A stretch of DNA of 64,000 nucleotides from Parapristionchus giblindavisi (lineage: Eukaryota > Nematoda > Chromadorea > Rhabditida > Diplogasteridae): NCBI GenBank assembly GCA_943737045.1, contig CALSFV010000253.1:496001-560000 (forward strand), in the 5' to 3' direction. The translations under genes were made by a program, and so were the position numbers. Below the pieces are notes generated by a model, which was not told the origin of the DNA, did not search any database, and saw only the letters and a program-made list of their open reading frames with translations. The first letter of the stretch is position 1, and every line of letters begins with the position of its first letter. This document shows positions 11,738-24,282 of this stretch, in pieces.

Positions 11738-11975
11738 CACACAACCAATCAATAATTCAATATTACCCATACAATCAATCAATAATTCAATATTAGTCAT
11801 ACAACCAATCAATAATTCAATATTACACATACAATCAATCAATAATTCAATATTACACATACAACCAATCAATAATTCAATACCACACATACAATCAATC
11901 AATAATTCAATATTACACATACAACCAATCAATAATTCAATACCACACATACAATCAATCAATAAATCAATATTT
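11738..11975. repeat. 30-bp minisatellite, about eight units, intron 17/18 of copy 1
   Basis: The 30-bp unit contains CAATCAATAATTCAATA followed by (T/C)ACACAT. Alternate units differ (ACAACC versus ACAATC; TATTAC versus TACCAC), making a 60-bp higher-order period. Copy 4 has about two units (51400-51450) and copy 2 one, so it expanded after the copies split. Confidence 0.85.
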
Positions 11976-12185
11976 ATCAGGTTCACACTGTGGTGTGCTG
12001 GGATATGGTTTGTATATATTGACTGGTTGTACCTTACTCATACCATCAATCAATAATTCAATATCACACAATCAATCAATAATTGAAATACTCACCGGTG
12101 GCATATCGGCCATCTGGTTCTGCAGTGCTTTCAACCTCAACATACGCTCTCGAGCAAGCTTCCTGAAGAGATAAAGAGACGTTAC

Positions 12186-12217
<32 letters not shown>

Positions 12218-12892
12218 AAAACAATAATTATCACGAGTAGATCGATATGGTCGGATCGAGACAATAACAGGATAGAAGGAGATTGATAAACCGCCATATG
12301 CATGTTTCACTCTTCTATTATAGAGTTGGCAAATAGATTGAAGGTAATTCAGTCAACATCGCGATAAAAGGTGCATAAAAATGATATGATCGACCAACCT
12401 CTCTCGATGCTTGACTCCGCCCCGAGCCCTCCTCTTCTTCTCCTTCTCCTCATCTTGCGATCGCAACTGTAAATATATTTATTTATTTATTTAATATTTA
12501 TAAATTTACAATCAATTACTATATTTTATTCGATTGGCATAGACTGTGTCTCAAGAATGGAACAATAAGAATAGTTTTCCTGGCAATGTTTAACGTGGTA
12601 AGAAGAACCCAATATCATATATTTCATATATAGTAATAAATGATCTGATTTGATTAGAGTGGGTTTCAAGAAGCACGCACATTCTCGTTTCACTAACATT
12701 TCATTGCCACTCAGTAATCAGATAATCGATGCATCCATGATTTTTGGGAGTACTATGTAATATCATTATAGTATTATTATGAATTACTCATATATTATTC
12801 ATTAATTGAATAACAACCACAAGAGCACTAAGAATGCATATACCATTCAATATACTACAATAACTGAATTGTATACTATTGTATATAATATA

Positions 12893-14346
12893 CAGTACCG
12901 TGCAAAAGTATGGACGCAAAATTCGAATCGTTATAACTTTTTACGTACTTTGCCGATCGGCCTCGGTTTAATTTTATTATATAGTATGAACATTGGAGAA
13001 AATTATGAAGGTATCGATTTTTACCTACGGTGATGAAATGATTTCATCATTCTTGAAATGCCGTGGTGCGATCGTAAAAATAGGTTTATTCTCAGGTAGA
13101 TTTTTTCTGTGAGTCCAATTTTTTTGTGAGGAACGAACAACTATCAGTGAACATTTTAAGCCATTAACCACTTTGGTTGCATACCGCTCCGAGGAATTAG
13201 CTAATTTCGTCTGACCCATTAAAATTTCGTAAAAATGCCATAACTTAGTCCGTAGTTGAGCTACAGCTCTCCGATTCAACAAGTATTATCGCATAGTCAT
13301 GGGGCGGCATCATGCCAATTTCGGAAGGTTTCCGGCTCTTGAAGAAAAAATTCGAAAAAAATCCAAACCATTTTTTGGACTTACGGTATTTTCCAGCCGG
13401 TTTTTCTAAAAATCTAAAAAGTTGCCATGACGTGCCTAAACATCTACCTAACACATCTACAAAGTGGCAAGATTACAGCACTTCAATTACGACTTTGCCG
13501 ATAAAAATACCATTGGAAGTCAAAGTGGAATTTTGCGAGAAAAGAGACAGATAAAAAAGGTGGAATGTCCAATAGTGGAACTAAATTTAGGATACTTGTA
13601 GGAAATGTGTTTATTAAACACTTTGTTCAAAATCCGATCAAAATTGGTATGAAATACTGTGTTATTGACCAGTAATAATTCTCCATAGCGAAAGAAGTTA
13701 GGTGCCGTGCACTTTTACTTCCAATGGTATTTTTATTGGCAAAGTCGTACTTGAAGTGCTGTAATCTCGCCACTTCGTAGATGTGTTAGGTAGATGTTTA
13801 GGCACGCCATGGCATCTTTTTAGATTTTTAGATAAACCGGCTGGGAAATACCGTAAGTCCAAAAAATGGTTTGGATTTTTTTTCGAATTTTTTCTTCAAG
13901 AGCCGGAAACCTTCCGAAATTGGCATGGTGCCGCCCCATGACTATGCGATAATACTTGTTGAATCGGAGAGCTGTAGCTCAACTACGGACTAAGTTATGG
14001 CATTTTTACGAAATTTTAATGGGTCAGGCGAAATTAGCTAATTCCTCGGAGCGGTATGCAACCAAAGTGGTTAATGGCTTAAAATGTTCACTGATAGTTG
14101 TTCGTTCCTCACAAAAAAAATTGGACTCACAGAAAAAATCTACCTGAGAATAAACCTATTTTTACGATCGCACCACGGCATTTCAAGAATGATGAAATCA
14201 TTTCATCACCGTAGGTAAAAATCGATACCTTCATAATTTTCTCCAATGTTCATACTATATAATAAAAATAAACCGAGGCCGATCGGCCAATTACGTAAAA
14301 AGTTATAACGATTCGAATTTTTCGTCCATACTTTTGCACGGTACTG
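12893..14346. mobile_element. Tc1-type TA-flanked fold-back element (1.45 kb), intron 15/16 of copy 1
   Basis: Ends CAGTACCGTGCAAAAGTATG and its reverse complement, each next to TA (12891-12892 and 14347-14348), with arms extending almost to the centre (~13550-13680). A CAGT... end with TA duplication is typical of Tc1/mariner elements. No transposase ORF is recognisable. A solo end of the same type lies at about 46593-46612. Confidence 0.8.
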
Positions 14347-15944
14347 TAAAACGCTATGTTCCAAAGAGGGAACACGATAAATATTGATTTATCGATTGAA
14401 AACTCACCATCCTCTGTATCCTCTCCTGTGCACTCTTTGGCAGTGGTGGAATGGAGGGGTCGCCCATGAATCCTTCATTCGACAGAATCGCATCCTAGAA
14501 GAGGTAATCATAAGTTTGCTTTTAATTACCCTGATCTTTGATTAAATTCTGTCCCCTTTTGTGGCAGATCTTTTGGGGCTTCTGGACTGGCCCCGTTAAA
14601 AAAATATTCAGCACAACTATTCAAAGAAAGCAAATATAATAAATTAATTAATTAAAAATTAAATCCATATTCTCACCTTCTTCTGCATAATCGTCTCCTT
14701 ATCCCAGTCAAAGTCCTCAAACTCTGGTCTGCACGTTTAGTCATTAAAGCGTTGTACATTATAATAAGGCACTTATTTAAGTAATTAGTTAATCAATTTT
14801 AGTATACATACTAAATAATTAATTTATAAATATAATATATTTTTAAAATTAAATACCAACCGTGATGGCTCCTTTCGCTGAGGTAGATGAGCGATTTCCA
14901 ATGCTGCAAAAGCAATGATAAAAACATTGATATTTTGAATTTTGCGTTAAATCGATCAATATCCGGCTACCGTACCTCGCTCAATCAACTCGGGAGTCGA
15001 CTGACGCACGGGACCTCCCATCGATGGTGGCAGAGAAGAGCCGAAACCAGCAGCGCCTGTGAACAGTACAAAGGTTACAAAAATATAAATATTACTGTAA
15101 TCAATCAACAAATCAATAAATGAGTCAACCAATCAATACCTCTATTGACATTGGTTGGGTAGAATTCTTGCTGCAGCTCATCCAGATCGAGGGGCGCCGG
15201 ACACGCTGCAGACATGCGCAGCAATGGACCTCAAAGGATGAAACATAAAACCAGTGTTCACCTTCTTTGTGTGTCCTATTATGCACACACCTAGCAAATG
15301 AATCGGTCCATGGCCTACTTTCATCATTCTTTATAATTGTGCTGACAAAACAGAAAAGCGCGAAAATTTGAAAGAAGAATTATATCAGAAACACGGAACC
15401 TATTGGCTCTACAATAATTTCACAATTTTCATCTAAATCATCTATTTCCAGCTCATTCATCACCCTAGAATGTCACACATCGTAAAAGTAATAAAAAGTT
15501 CAATTCATTAGCGGTCTACAGCGATGGTCCCTGTGTATTCCGCGTCATTGATTCATCCGTAACATTTCTCATTTTTATGGGTACCCAACAAGAAAAATTG
15601 AGCCAAAAATTCATGGGTTTTAATTTAAATTCAACTATTACAAATAACCACACGCGTTTTTTTACCCAAAGTATGGCTACATAAACACGCACTTGAAGGG
15701 TCGGGGATATTCACTGGACCATCACTGATGGTCGATGATTTTGTTGTTAATTTGTCTTGCTTGATAAATCAACGATTGAGTTCGCTTAATTTTTTTAATA
15801 CGTTCAAAGAAAGCAGGAATACTACGACCCAAAACGTCAGAGCTAACAGAAAAGCGCGAACATTTGCCATGAAGAGTTATATCCCAACTGGTTCAATAAT
15901 AATTTTACAATTTCATCTATACTGGATAAGGAACTGGATACTGG

Positions 15945-16031
15945 CATAGGTCGAAAAGTATGTTGCAAAGTACCAAGCCTGGCCGGATTTTGAGCCAAAA
16001 TTTCACCGATAACCTAGTTATTCGACCTATG
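15945..16031. mobile_element. 87-bp family B MITE, with two tandem copies
   Basis: CATAGGTCGAA ... TTCGACCTATG, flanked by a perfect 8-bp duplication GATACTGG (15937-15944, 16032-16039). Carried along in the tandem units at 21795-21881 and 27654-27740. It lies in intron 10/11. Confidence 0.85.
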
Positions 16032-17464
16032 GATACTGGATAGAGAATACTACACCAAAACTATGACCAATTCCTCACCATCTTCCATTGGCGGTTGCTC
16101 GGCAAACGTCGGCATATGTGGCTGTTGCATCATGAAGAGCGCCTGCATCATCGGAATCGGAGGCGGCATACTGTAGTCGGTCATGTCGGGCGAAGGCATA
16201 CTGTATTCGGTCATTCCCGGTGGAGGCATACTGTAAGGACCGCCGACTCCGCCCATATTTGGCGGCGGGGACATGAATTGGGCGCCAGTAGACGTGGGTG
16301 GTGGCATGGAGAACGCTGGTGGTGGAGGGCAGTCGTAGATGGACGCCGCGGTTGATTGAGGTGGAGGAGGTGGGGGCGGGACCAGACTCATCGATTGCAT
16401 AGTTGCGCCTTGAACGCCCATTGCGGGTGGAGGCGGAGGAGGAATCGAGAAGTTGGGCGGTGGTACACCTAAAGATAGGATATTAATGTTTTTTCAAAGG
16501 GAATTGAATTTAAAAAATAATTAAACAAGACATTCTTAAAATTAGCACTTTAGCATTGTCACTATCACTTTTCTGATTTTTTTTCAAATATGCTTAAAAT
16601 AAAAGTAAAATTGTCAAAAAAACGCTTACCATTGGGTATGGGTGCATGGGGGAGGTGGTGGAGGGGGCAGCATGGCAGACCATAGAACGACGCGGCGGGT
16701 GGTGGTACCGGTTTTGGCACGCCCGAGGGCATGTTTGTGGGTGGAGGATGGGGTGGAGGAAGGATGGATGAGGATGATGCATCAGCTACTGAAGAAGGTG
16801 GTGGTGGTACATCTCCTGAGCCGGATGAGGGTGGAGGTGGAGGTGGAAGGGGATGAACACCTACAATTGTACATAGCATAATCACGATATTTTATCATTC
16901 CAATTTATTTATTTATGTAGTTACCGTATCAAACGTTGTCATATCTTTGGCCGTATGATAAATATATAAATAAATCTTGCACTTCCATATTATCAAAAAT
17001 AAATATCAATATAGTATCCTAAATGTCATTTCATCAAACATTCACCCGCGAGTATACGACTAAAGGCCTAGGCGAAACGCGCACTCACCGGTTGAACGTG
17101 TGCATGAATATATATTTGATGGAATAAATAAATAAATAAATAAATAAACAGTATCGATTGATACGATAAATCAACCAATCCTTAGACAAAGAAAAGAAGG
17201 AAGCCATGAAACTAGAGACATTATTACATCTTATATCCCACAACAGTTCATCAAAAATCGAAAAATTAAAAATCGAAAAAAATTTAATGATCATTTTCAG
17301 AGCAAATCACAAAAAAATCGATAATTTACAATTTTGGCCAAATCAAGTGGCTAGACTTTCTCATAACACCCAACCACACACACTGACCGATTTTCATCGA
17401 AATCGGAGAAAACAATTTTCCTAGTGGCAGGGCTTGCAGCACTTTTACCGGAGACCCGTGTTCA

Positions 17465-17607
17465 GTGGCCGTATGCAAGAACAACGGGAAATCAGTTTTC
17501 CGGGAAAATGTGACGTCATTAGCGTAGGCGGAGGATTTTTGGAAAACGCCTCCGCCTACGCTAATGACGTCACATTTTCCCGGAAAACGGTTCTTGCATA
17601 CGGCCAC
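17465..17607. repeat. 143-bp hairpin in intron 8/9 with two TGACGTCA palindromes
   Basis: Near-perfect inverted repeat (GTGGCCGTATGCAAGAAC ... GTTCTTGCATACGGCCAC); the stem includes TTTCCGGGAAAATGTGACGTCA and a GC-rich loop-side stem. Repeated at 23315-23457 and 29174-29316. Absent from copies 3 and 5, so probably a small MITE; its target duplication was not found. TGACGTCA is the CRE-type palindrome; any regulatory role is speculation. Confidence 0.7.
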
Positions 17608-18460
17608 AGATCATTTCGTCAATCATTCGCATATGCGAGCATGCGACTAAAAGTCTATGTGAAACGCGCACTCACAGGGTGGTGCAAGATGCAGCGGTAG
17701 ATTAGGCGGGGCACCGGTTGTGGTATCTTGGACTGTTCATCAGTCGTAGTGGGCGTTCCTGCGGCAGACACACTCGCGTCATCGATTACGAGTGCCGATG
17801 AGGTCGAGTCGTTGGATAGAGGAGCCCGAAGTGCGTCCACGGTGCTGCAAAACAAATGAATAGAATAGAAACATGACGTGTACTTATACTTTTCACGTGA
17901 ACTAGTTGTAAGTCTACTTCAAGTCCTGTGTATATGTACTGTAATGTAATTCGTCAAAGACTATTTCACTAAACGTAGACTAACTTCAAATCAGTGAAGT
18001 ATTTTAAGTAAACGTTCTGTTTTGAAATACCAGAATCATTTCGGAACTGGTTTCCTCCACATAACGTGTCAAAATTGACCCACTAAATAAGGCACATTTT
18101 AGGCCACTTGAAAAAAAGTAAGCTAAAAAATGAAAATTTTTAAGCGAAAATAACGAATTTTGTGAATCGGGTTACCCTATTTCGTGAATTGACCCACTAT
18201 ATAAAAATAGACGGCGAGGGTACCGAAAATGTATGGTCAAAATGATTGTGCACCAACCTATCCGACTTCTTCTTCAACGAATTAAAGATATCCGATGCTT
18301 GATCGAGGAACGTGGAGGGCGCGTCGGTGTCGAAGTCGGAAGGTGAGAATGGACGATCGGTTGCGCCTGTCGGAGGAGCTGCAGTGTCCCCTCCATCTGT
18401 CGTCATCTTCGAGGCTGCGTCGGATGACGGCACTGCAAGTAGTATTTATTTTAATTAGTA

Positions 18461-19180
18461 CAGTAGCGGTCAAAAGTATTCGGCAAAAACTTTGCAATGC
18501 CATAACTTTTGACTCAGATGAGCAATCAGGCTCATATTTTGGCAGGATACTATAGTACTAGTGTGCACCATATCCAACTCCCGTCGTTGGGATTCGTAGT
18601 TGTATTATGGTGTAGCGATCCTGGAACCTCTCTGTACTTACTCAGCAGTGATTATTTCCTCATTTTTCTGATACTTGTTGTTAATGGTGTATGAACAAAA
18701 TTTATTGGTGAGTAGAATCCACCATGTAATCCATTCGAGCTAATTCATTCCTTTGAGAAAATCGAAATTTCCGACACCTCTGAAATGGGGCAAAAATGTC
18801 ATAACTCTGTGTTCAGTGAGGCTGGAGGTTCCTTTGCAGAGATAATAGCCCATGAGTGATACAGAACCTGGCCGAGTATGAGTATGAGGCCCGATTGGTT
18901 AAATTTTGTAAAATTTCAAAATTTTATTTTTCACATTTTTGAGGTACAGGAAGTGCCTACTCAGATTAATTTCAGTTCTGTTTGACAGCCAGATGTCTTC
19001 TATGTATAGTAGCCGATAGTTTACTAGTGTTTCATAAAATTTCGAGTTCTTCGAGAGAAGTTATAATTGGAGAAATGACGTCGAAAATGGTTAGGATTTT
19101 TTAACAATTTTTTTTCGAAATTCCCAGACTGTCCGATTAGGCTGAAACTATGCCATGAAAATTATCGTATAAGAGAGTGC
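18461..19180. mobile_element. Left arm of a Tc1-type element (CAGTAGCGG end), interrupted by a LINE
   Basis: Starts CAGTAGCGGTCAAAAGTATT next to TA (18459-18460), in the intron before E7. The matching inverted arm is found only beyond the third unit (30090-30643), ending next to TA (30644-30645). A LINE tail sits where the centre should be. Tandem copy at 24311-25030. Confidence 0.7.
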
Positions 19181-20108
19181 TGGAGACTGCTTGGAATCTA
19201 ACTCTCTCTCTGAGACTAAGTGCGTTGTAATGCATTACGGTAGTCAAAAATCTTGTAGTGATTACTTTTTAAAGGATTTTAAGCTTTCTTGTTCTGACGA
19301 AGTAAAGGATTTGGGTATATTAATCTCGCCTAATTTAAGTTTCAAGTCCCATATTAATAAAGCTGTTCGGAAAGCCAGATCAAAAAACAATATTCTATTT
19401 AGAACTTTCCGTAGTTGCGAAATTGAAGTCTACAAAACCGCTTATACGTCTTTTATATTACCAATTATTAGCTACGGATCTGTCGTTTGGAATTCTAAAA
19501 GATCTGGATTGACTAAAGAGATTGAATCCGTTCAAAGAGATTTTACTCGAAGACTATTCAGTCGTTGTTCTATTCCTTATGATACATATCTCAATCGTGT
19601 TCACTTTCTAGATTTAATTACACTCGAACATAGACACGTGATTGCAGATTTACTTTTCCTATATAATTCAATCCATCAAAATTATGAGTACAATTGCTCT
19701 TTCCTCTTTAAAGTTGTTCCCGCTTTGCATCTGAGAAACGGCAATTCGTTGAGAATCATTCTACCCTTCAAAATATCAACCACTTCCCATTCAACATTAG
19801 CCTCACGAACTATTGATATTTGGAATAATCTCCCTGATGCTATTGTGCAGGCGTCACCAGCAGTCTTTCGTAATCATGTAAAAAATATACCATATAATGT
19901 GATTGTCCCTGAGGCACATATTCATTCATGAAATGTCTGAGTAGGTAAGATTCCTACTGCCTCTTCCTCCAACCCCCGTCTTCCCACATTTCACCGATTC
20001 ACCTTGGCGACGGACATCCTTCAAAAACACTTATCTAACAGATATTCCCGATCCCATCCCCGATACGTTCACTTGAAGGAATAAATATTATTATTATTAT
20101 TATTATTA

Positions 20109-20150
<42 letters not shown>
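19181..20150 (+). mobile_element. 5'-truncated non-LTR retrotransposon (LINE), copy 1
   Basis: Contains the C-terminal part of a reverse transcriptase, a 3' UTR and an (ATT)n tail (about 20087-20150) after GGAATAAAT, as in LINEs that end in short tandem repeats. It is inserted opposite to the array genes, within the Tc1-type element between E7 and E15 of the next module. Confidence 0.8.
19191..19931 (+). pseudogene. LINE reverse transcriptase, C-terminal fragment (copy 1)
   Basis: A 246-codon open frame without a proper ATG (the first codon is TTG), consistent with 5' truncation. Typical thumb/C-terminal features of jockey/CR1-like RTs: SETKCVVMHYG, DLGILISPNLSFKSHI, ILPIISYGSVVWN and a final IWNNLPDAIV. 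The catalytic YADD region is absent. Ends TGA at 19929-19931. Confidence 0.85.
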
Positions 20151-20151
<1 letters not shown>

Positions 20152-20250
20152 AGTACACAATGACCGATCTCGCGGTGTTGAACAAAAACAAGGTTGTTCC
20201 AAAGATCGATTAATATATATTGATTAGAAATATTGATTCATTTTACTCAC

Positions 20251-23200
20251 CATCCTCTGTATCCTCTCCTGTGCACTCTTTGGCAGTGGTGGAATGGAGG
20301 GGGTCTCCCATGAATCCTTCGTTCGGCAGAATCGCATCCTACAGGAGGTAAACATAAGTTCGCTTTCAATTACCGTGATCTTTGATTAAATTCTGCCCCC
20401 TTTTGGGGTGACCTGGGCTTCTGGAGTAGCTTCGCTTTTTTTAAACATTCATTGCAACCATTCACAGTAAAGAAATAAATAAATAAATAAATAAGCAAAA
20501 AATGAATAAATAAATCCATATCCTCACCTTTTTCTGCATAATCGTCTCCTTATCCCAATCAAAGTCCTCACACTCTGGTCTGAAAGTTTAGCTGTTATAT
20601 CGTTGTACATTCGTTTAAGGAGAATATTTTAATAATTAGATAAACAGTTTTAGTATACAAATTAAACAATTAAATTTAAAATATGCAAATACCCACCGTG
20701 ATGGCTCCTTGCGCTATGGTAGAGGAGCGATTTCCAATGTTGCAAACGCAGTTGTTAAAAATACTTCGAATTTGATATTTCAAATTCGGCGTTAATTCAA
20801 TCAATCAATAACCGGCTACCGTACCTCGCTCAATCAATTCGGGAGTCGACTGACGCACGGGTCCGCCCATCTATGGTGACAACGAGGAACCGAAACCAGC
20901 GGCGCCTGTTAAAACAGTACAGACATTACGAAATATGAATATTACTGTAATCAATCAATAAATCAATAAATGAGTCCACTAATCAATACCTCTATTGACA
21001 TTGGTTGGGTAGAATTCCTGCTGCAGCTCAGCCAAATCGAGGGGTGCCGGACACGCTGCAGACATGCGCAGCAATGGACCTCAAAGGATGAAACATAAAA
21101 CCAGTGTTCACCTTCTTTGTGTGTCCTATTATGCACACACCTAGCAAATGAATCGGTCCATGGCCTACTTTCATCATTCTTTATAATTGTGCTGACAAAA
21201 CAGAAAAGCGCGAAAATTTGAAAGAAGAATTATATCAGAAACACGGAACCTATTGGCTCTACAATAATTTCACAATTTTCATCTAAATCATCTATTTCCA
21301 GCTCATTCATCACCCTAGAATGTCACACATCGTAAAAGTAATAAAAAGTTCAATTCATTAGCGGTCTACAGCGATGGTCCCTGTGTATTCCGCGTCATTG
21401 ATTCATCCGTAACATTTCTCATTTTTATGGGTACCCAACAAGAAAAATTGAGCCAAAAATTCATGGGTTTTAATTTAAATTCAACTATTACAAATAACCA
21501 CACGCGTTTTTTTACCCAAAGTATGGCTACATAAACACGCACTTGAAGGGTCGGGGATATTCACTGGACCATCACTGATGGTCGATGATTTTGTTGTTAA
21601 TTTGTCTTGCTTGATAAATCAACGATTGAGTTCGCTTAATTTTTTTAATACGTTCAAAGAAAGCAGGAATACTACGACCCAAAACGTCAGAGCTAACAGA
21701 AAAGCGCGAACATTTGCCATGAAGAGTTATATCCCAACTGGTTCAATAATAATTTTACAATTTCATCTATACTGGATAAGGAACTGGATACTGGCATAGG
21801 TCGAAAAGTATGTTGCAAAGTACCAAGCCTGGCCGGATTTTGAGCCAAAATTTCACCGATAACCTAGTTATTCGACCTATGGATACTGGATAGAGAATAC
21901 TACACCAAAACTATGACCAATTCCTCACCATCTTCCATTGGCGGTTGCTCGGCAAACGTCGGCATATGTGGCTGTTGCATCATGAAGAGCGCCTGCATCA
22001 TCGGAATCGGAGGCGGCATACTGTAGTCGGTCATGTCGGGCGAAGGCATACTGTATTCGGTCATTCCCGGTGGAGGCATACTGTAAGGACCGCCGACTCC
22101 GCCCATATTTGGCGGCGGGGACATGAATTGGGCGCCAGTAGACGTGGGTGGTGGCATGGAGAACGCTGGTGGTGGAGGGCAGTCGTAGATGGACGCCGCG
22201 GTTGATTGAGGTGGAGGAGGTGGGGGCGGGACCAGACTCATCGATTGCATAGTTGCGCCTTGAACGCCCATTGCGGGTGGTGGCGGAGGAGGAATCGAGA
22301 AGTTGGGCGGTGGTACACCTAAAGATAGGATATTAATGTTTTTTCAAAGGGAATTGAATTTAAAAAATAATTAAACAAGACATTTTTAAAATTAGCACTT
22401 TAGCATTGTCACTATCACTTTTCTGATTTTTTTTTAAATATGCTTAAAATAAAAGTAAAATTGTCAAAAAAACGCTTACCATTGGGTATGGGTGCATGGG
22501 GGAGGTGGTGGAGGGGGCAGCATGGCAGACCATAGAACGACGCGGCGGGTGGTGGTACCGGTTTTGGCACGCCCGAGGGCATGTTTGTGGGTGGAGGATG
22601 GGGTGGAGGAAGGATGGATGAGGATGATGCATCAGCTACTGAAGAAGGTGGTGGTGGTACATCTCCTGAGCCGGATGAGGGTGGAGGTGGAGGTGGAAGG
22701 GGATGAACACCTGCAATTGTACATAGCATAATCACGATATTTTATCATTCCAATTTATTTATTTATGTAGTTACCGTATCAAACGTTGTCATATCTTTGG
22801 CCGTATGATAAATATATAAATAAATCTTGCACTTCCATATTATCAAAAATAAATATCAATATAGTATCCTAAATGTCATTTCATCAAACATTCACCCGCG
22901 AGTATACGACTAAAGGCCTAGGCGAAACGCGCACTCACCGGTTGAACGTGTGCATGAATATATATTTGATGGAATAAATAAATAAATAAATAAATAAACA
23001 GTATCGATTGATACGATAAATCAACCAATCCTTAGACAAAGAAAAGAAGGAAGCCATGAAACTAGAGACATTATTACATCTTATATCCCACAACAGTTCA
23101 TCAAAAATCGAAAAATTAAAAATCGAAAAAAATTTAATGATCATTTTCAGAGCAAATCACAAAAAAATCGATAATTTACAATTTTGGCCAAATCAAGTGG

Positions 23201-24282
23201 CTAGACTTTCTCATAACACCCAACCACACACACTGACCGATTTTCATCGAAATCGGAGAAAACAATTTTCCTAGTGGCAGGGCTTGCAGCACTTTTACCG
23301 GAGACCCGTGTTCCGTGGCCGTATGCAAGAACAACGGGAAATCAGTTTTCCGGGAAAATGTGACGTCATTAGCGTAGGCGGAGGATTTTTGGAAAACGCC
23401 TCCGCCTACGCTAATGACGTCACATTTTCCCGGAAAACGGTTCTTGCATACGGCCACAGATCATTTCGTCAATCATTCGCATATGCGAGCATGCGACTAA
23501 AAGTCTATGTGAAACGCGCACTCACAGGGTGGTGCAAGATGCAGCGGTAGATTAGGCGGGGCACCGGTTGTGGTATCTTGGACTGTTCATCAGTCGTAGT
23601 GGGCGTTCCTGCGGCAGACACACTCGCGTCATCGATTACGAGTGCCGATGAGGTCGAGTCGTTGGATAGAGGAGCCCGAAGTGCGTCCACGGTGCTGCAA
23701 AACAAATGAATAGAATAGAAACATGACGTGTACTTATACTTTTCACGTGAACTAGTTGTAAGTCTACTTCAAGTCCTGTGTATATGTACTGTAATGTAAT
23801 TCGTCAAAGACTATTTCACTAAACGTAGACTAACTTCAAATCAGTGAAGTATTTTAAGTAAACGTTCTGTTTTGAAATACCAGAATCATTTCGGAACTGG
23901 TTTCCTCCACATAACGTGTCAAAATTGACCCACTAAATAAGGCACATTTTAGGCCACTTGAAAAAAAGTAAGCTAAAAAATGAAAATTTTTAAGCGAAAA
24001 TAACGAATTTTGTGAATCGGGTTACCCTATTTCGTGAATTGACCCACTATATAAAAATAGACGGCGAGGGTACCGAAAATGTATGGTCAAAATGATTGTG
24101 CACCAACCTATCCGACTTCTTCTTCAACGAATTAAAGATATCCGATGCTTGATCGAGGAACGTGGAGGGCGCGTCGGTGTCGAAGTCGGAAGGTGAGAAT
24201 GGACGATCGGTTGCGCCTGTCGGAGGAGCTGCAGTGTCCCCTCCATCTGTCGTCATCTTCGAGGCTGCGTCGGATGACGGCA
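20251..24282 (-). pseudogene. Copy 1 module B: exons E7'-E15', degenerate
   Basis: Same exon order as module A: E15' 20251-20338, E14' 20528-20579, E13' 20697-20739, E12' 20825-20905, E11' about 20990-21055, E10' 21929-22318, E9' 22480-22710, E8' 23526-23694, E7' 24108-24282. Damage: one extra G in E15' (run of five against four), the E13' acceptor CAG changed to CAA, and TAG in E12' (20871-20873). E7'-E10' remain open and almost identical to module A. Confidence 0.75.

Larger units (their letters stand above)
5049..12466 (-). pseudogene. Copy 1, exons E16-E27 (charged centre to RGG tail)
   Basis: Exons: E27 5049-5161, E26 6849-6977, E25 7649-7789, E24 8155-8246, E23 8309-8674, E22 9873-9954, E21 10108-10189, E20 10860-10963, E19 11128-11252, E18 11637-11716, E17 12096-12162, E16 12399-12466. 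E16-E17 encode a Lys/Arg-rich helix (KEKKRRARGGVKHRER, then KLARERMLRLKALQNQ). E18-E20 are Gly/Asp/Tyr-rich. E21-E22 are acidic (GNDAECGPSG; SNMDVDNSVDMDV). E23 has poly-Pro followed by RGG. E24-E27 are RGG/Gly-rich (PPPRGG, FGGGGGGG). Two premature stops fall here: E20 ends GGE-stop where copy 4 reads GGEERNPFE, and E23 reads SNKR-stop where other copies read SNKRGRGG. Confidence 0.75.
14408..18432 (-). pseudogene. Copy 1 module A: exons E7-E15, the least damaged set
   Basis: Exons: E15 14408-14494 (DAILSNEGFMGDPSIPPLPK), E14 14677-14728 (PEFEDFDWDKETIMQKK), E13 14861-14903 (LEIAHLPQRKEPSR), E12 14976-15056, E11 15140-15205 (CPAPLDLDELQQEFYP), E10 16079-16468 (poly-Pro, repeated YSMPPP), E9 16630-16860 (poly-Pro), E8 17676-17844, E7 18258-18432 (DFDTDAPSTFLDQASDIFN). 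All junction phases are compatible (E7 enters in phase 1, E15 leaves in phase 0) and no internal stop is seen. E9 contains a segment read in a shifted frame between two compensating indels, compared with copy 3. Confidence 0.75.

Noticed and set aside
11633..12056. Repetitive ORFs (IELLIGCM / QSINNSILHI repeats)
   Set aside because: Translation of the 30-bp minisatellite.
12181..12221. Possible CRISPR-like or regularly spaced repeat (ATCAATCAATCAATC)
   Set aside because: Simple (ATCA)n repeat, common throughout this window; no spacers.
16095..16355. Plus-strand ORF with Arg/His/Trp repeats opposite E10 (also 21945, 27804, 42934, 56081)
   Set aside because: Antisense shadow of the poly-Pro exon E10; codon pattern and splice signals belong to the minus strand.
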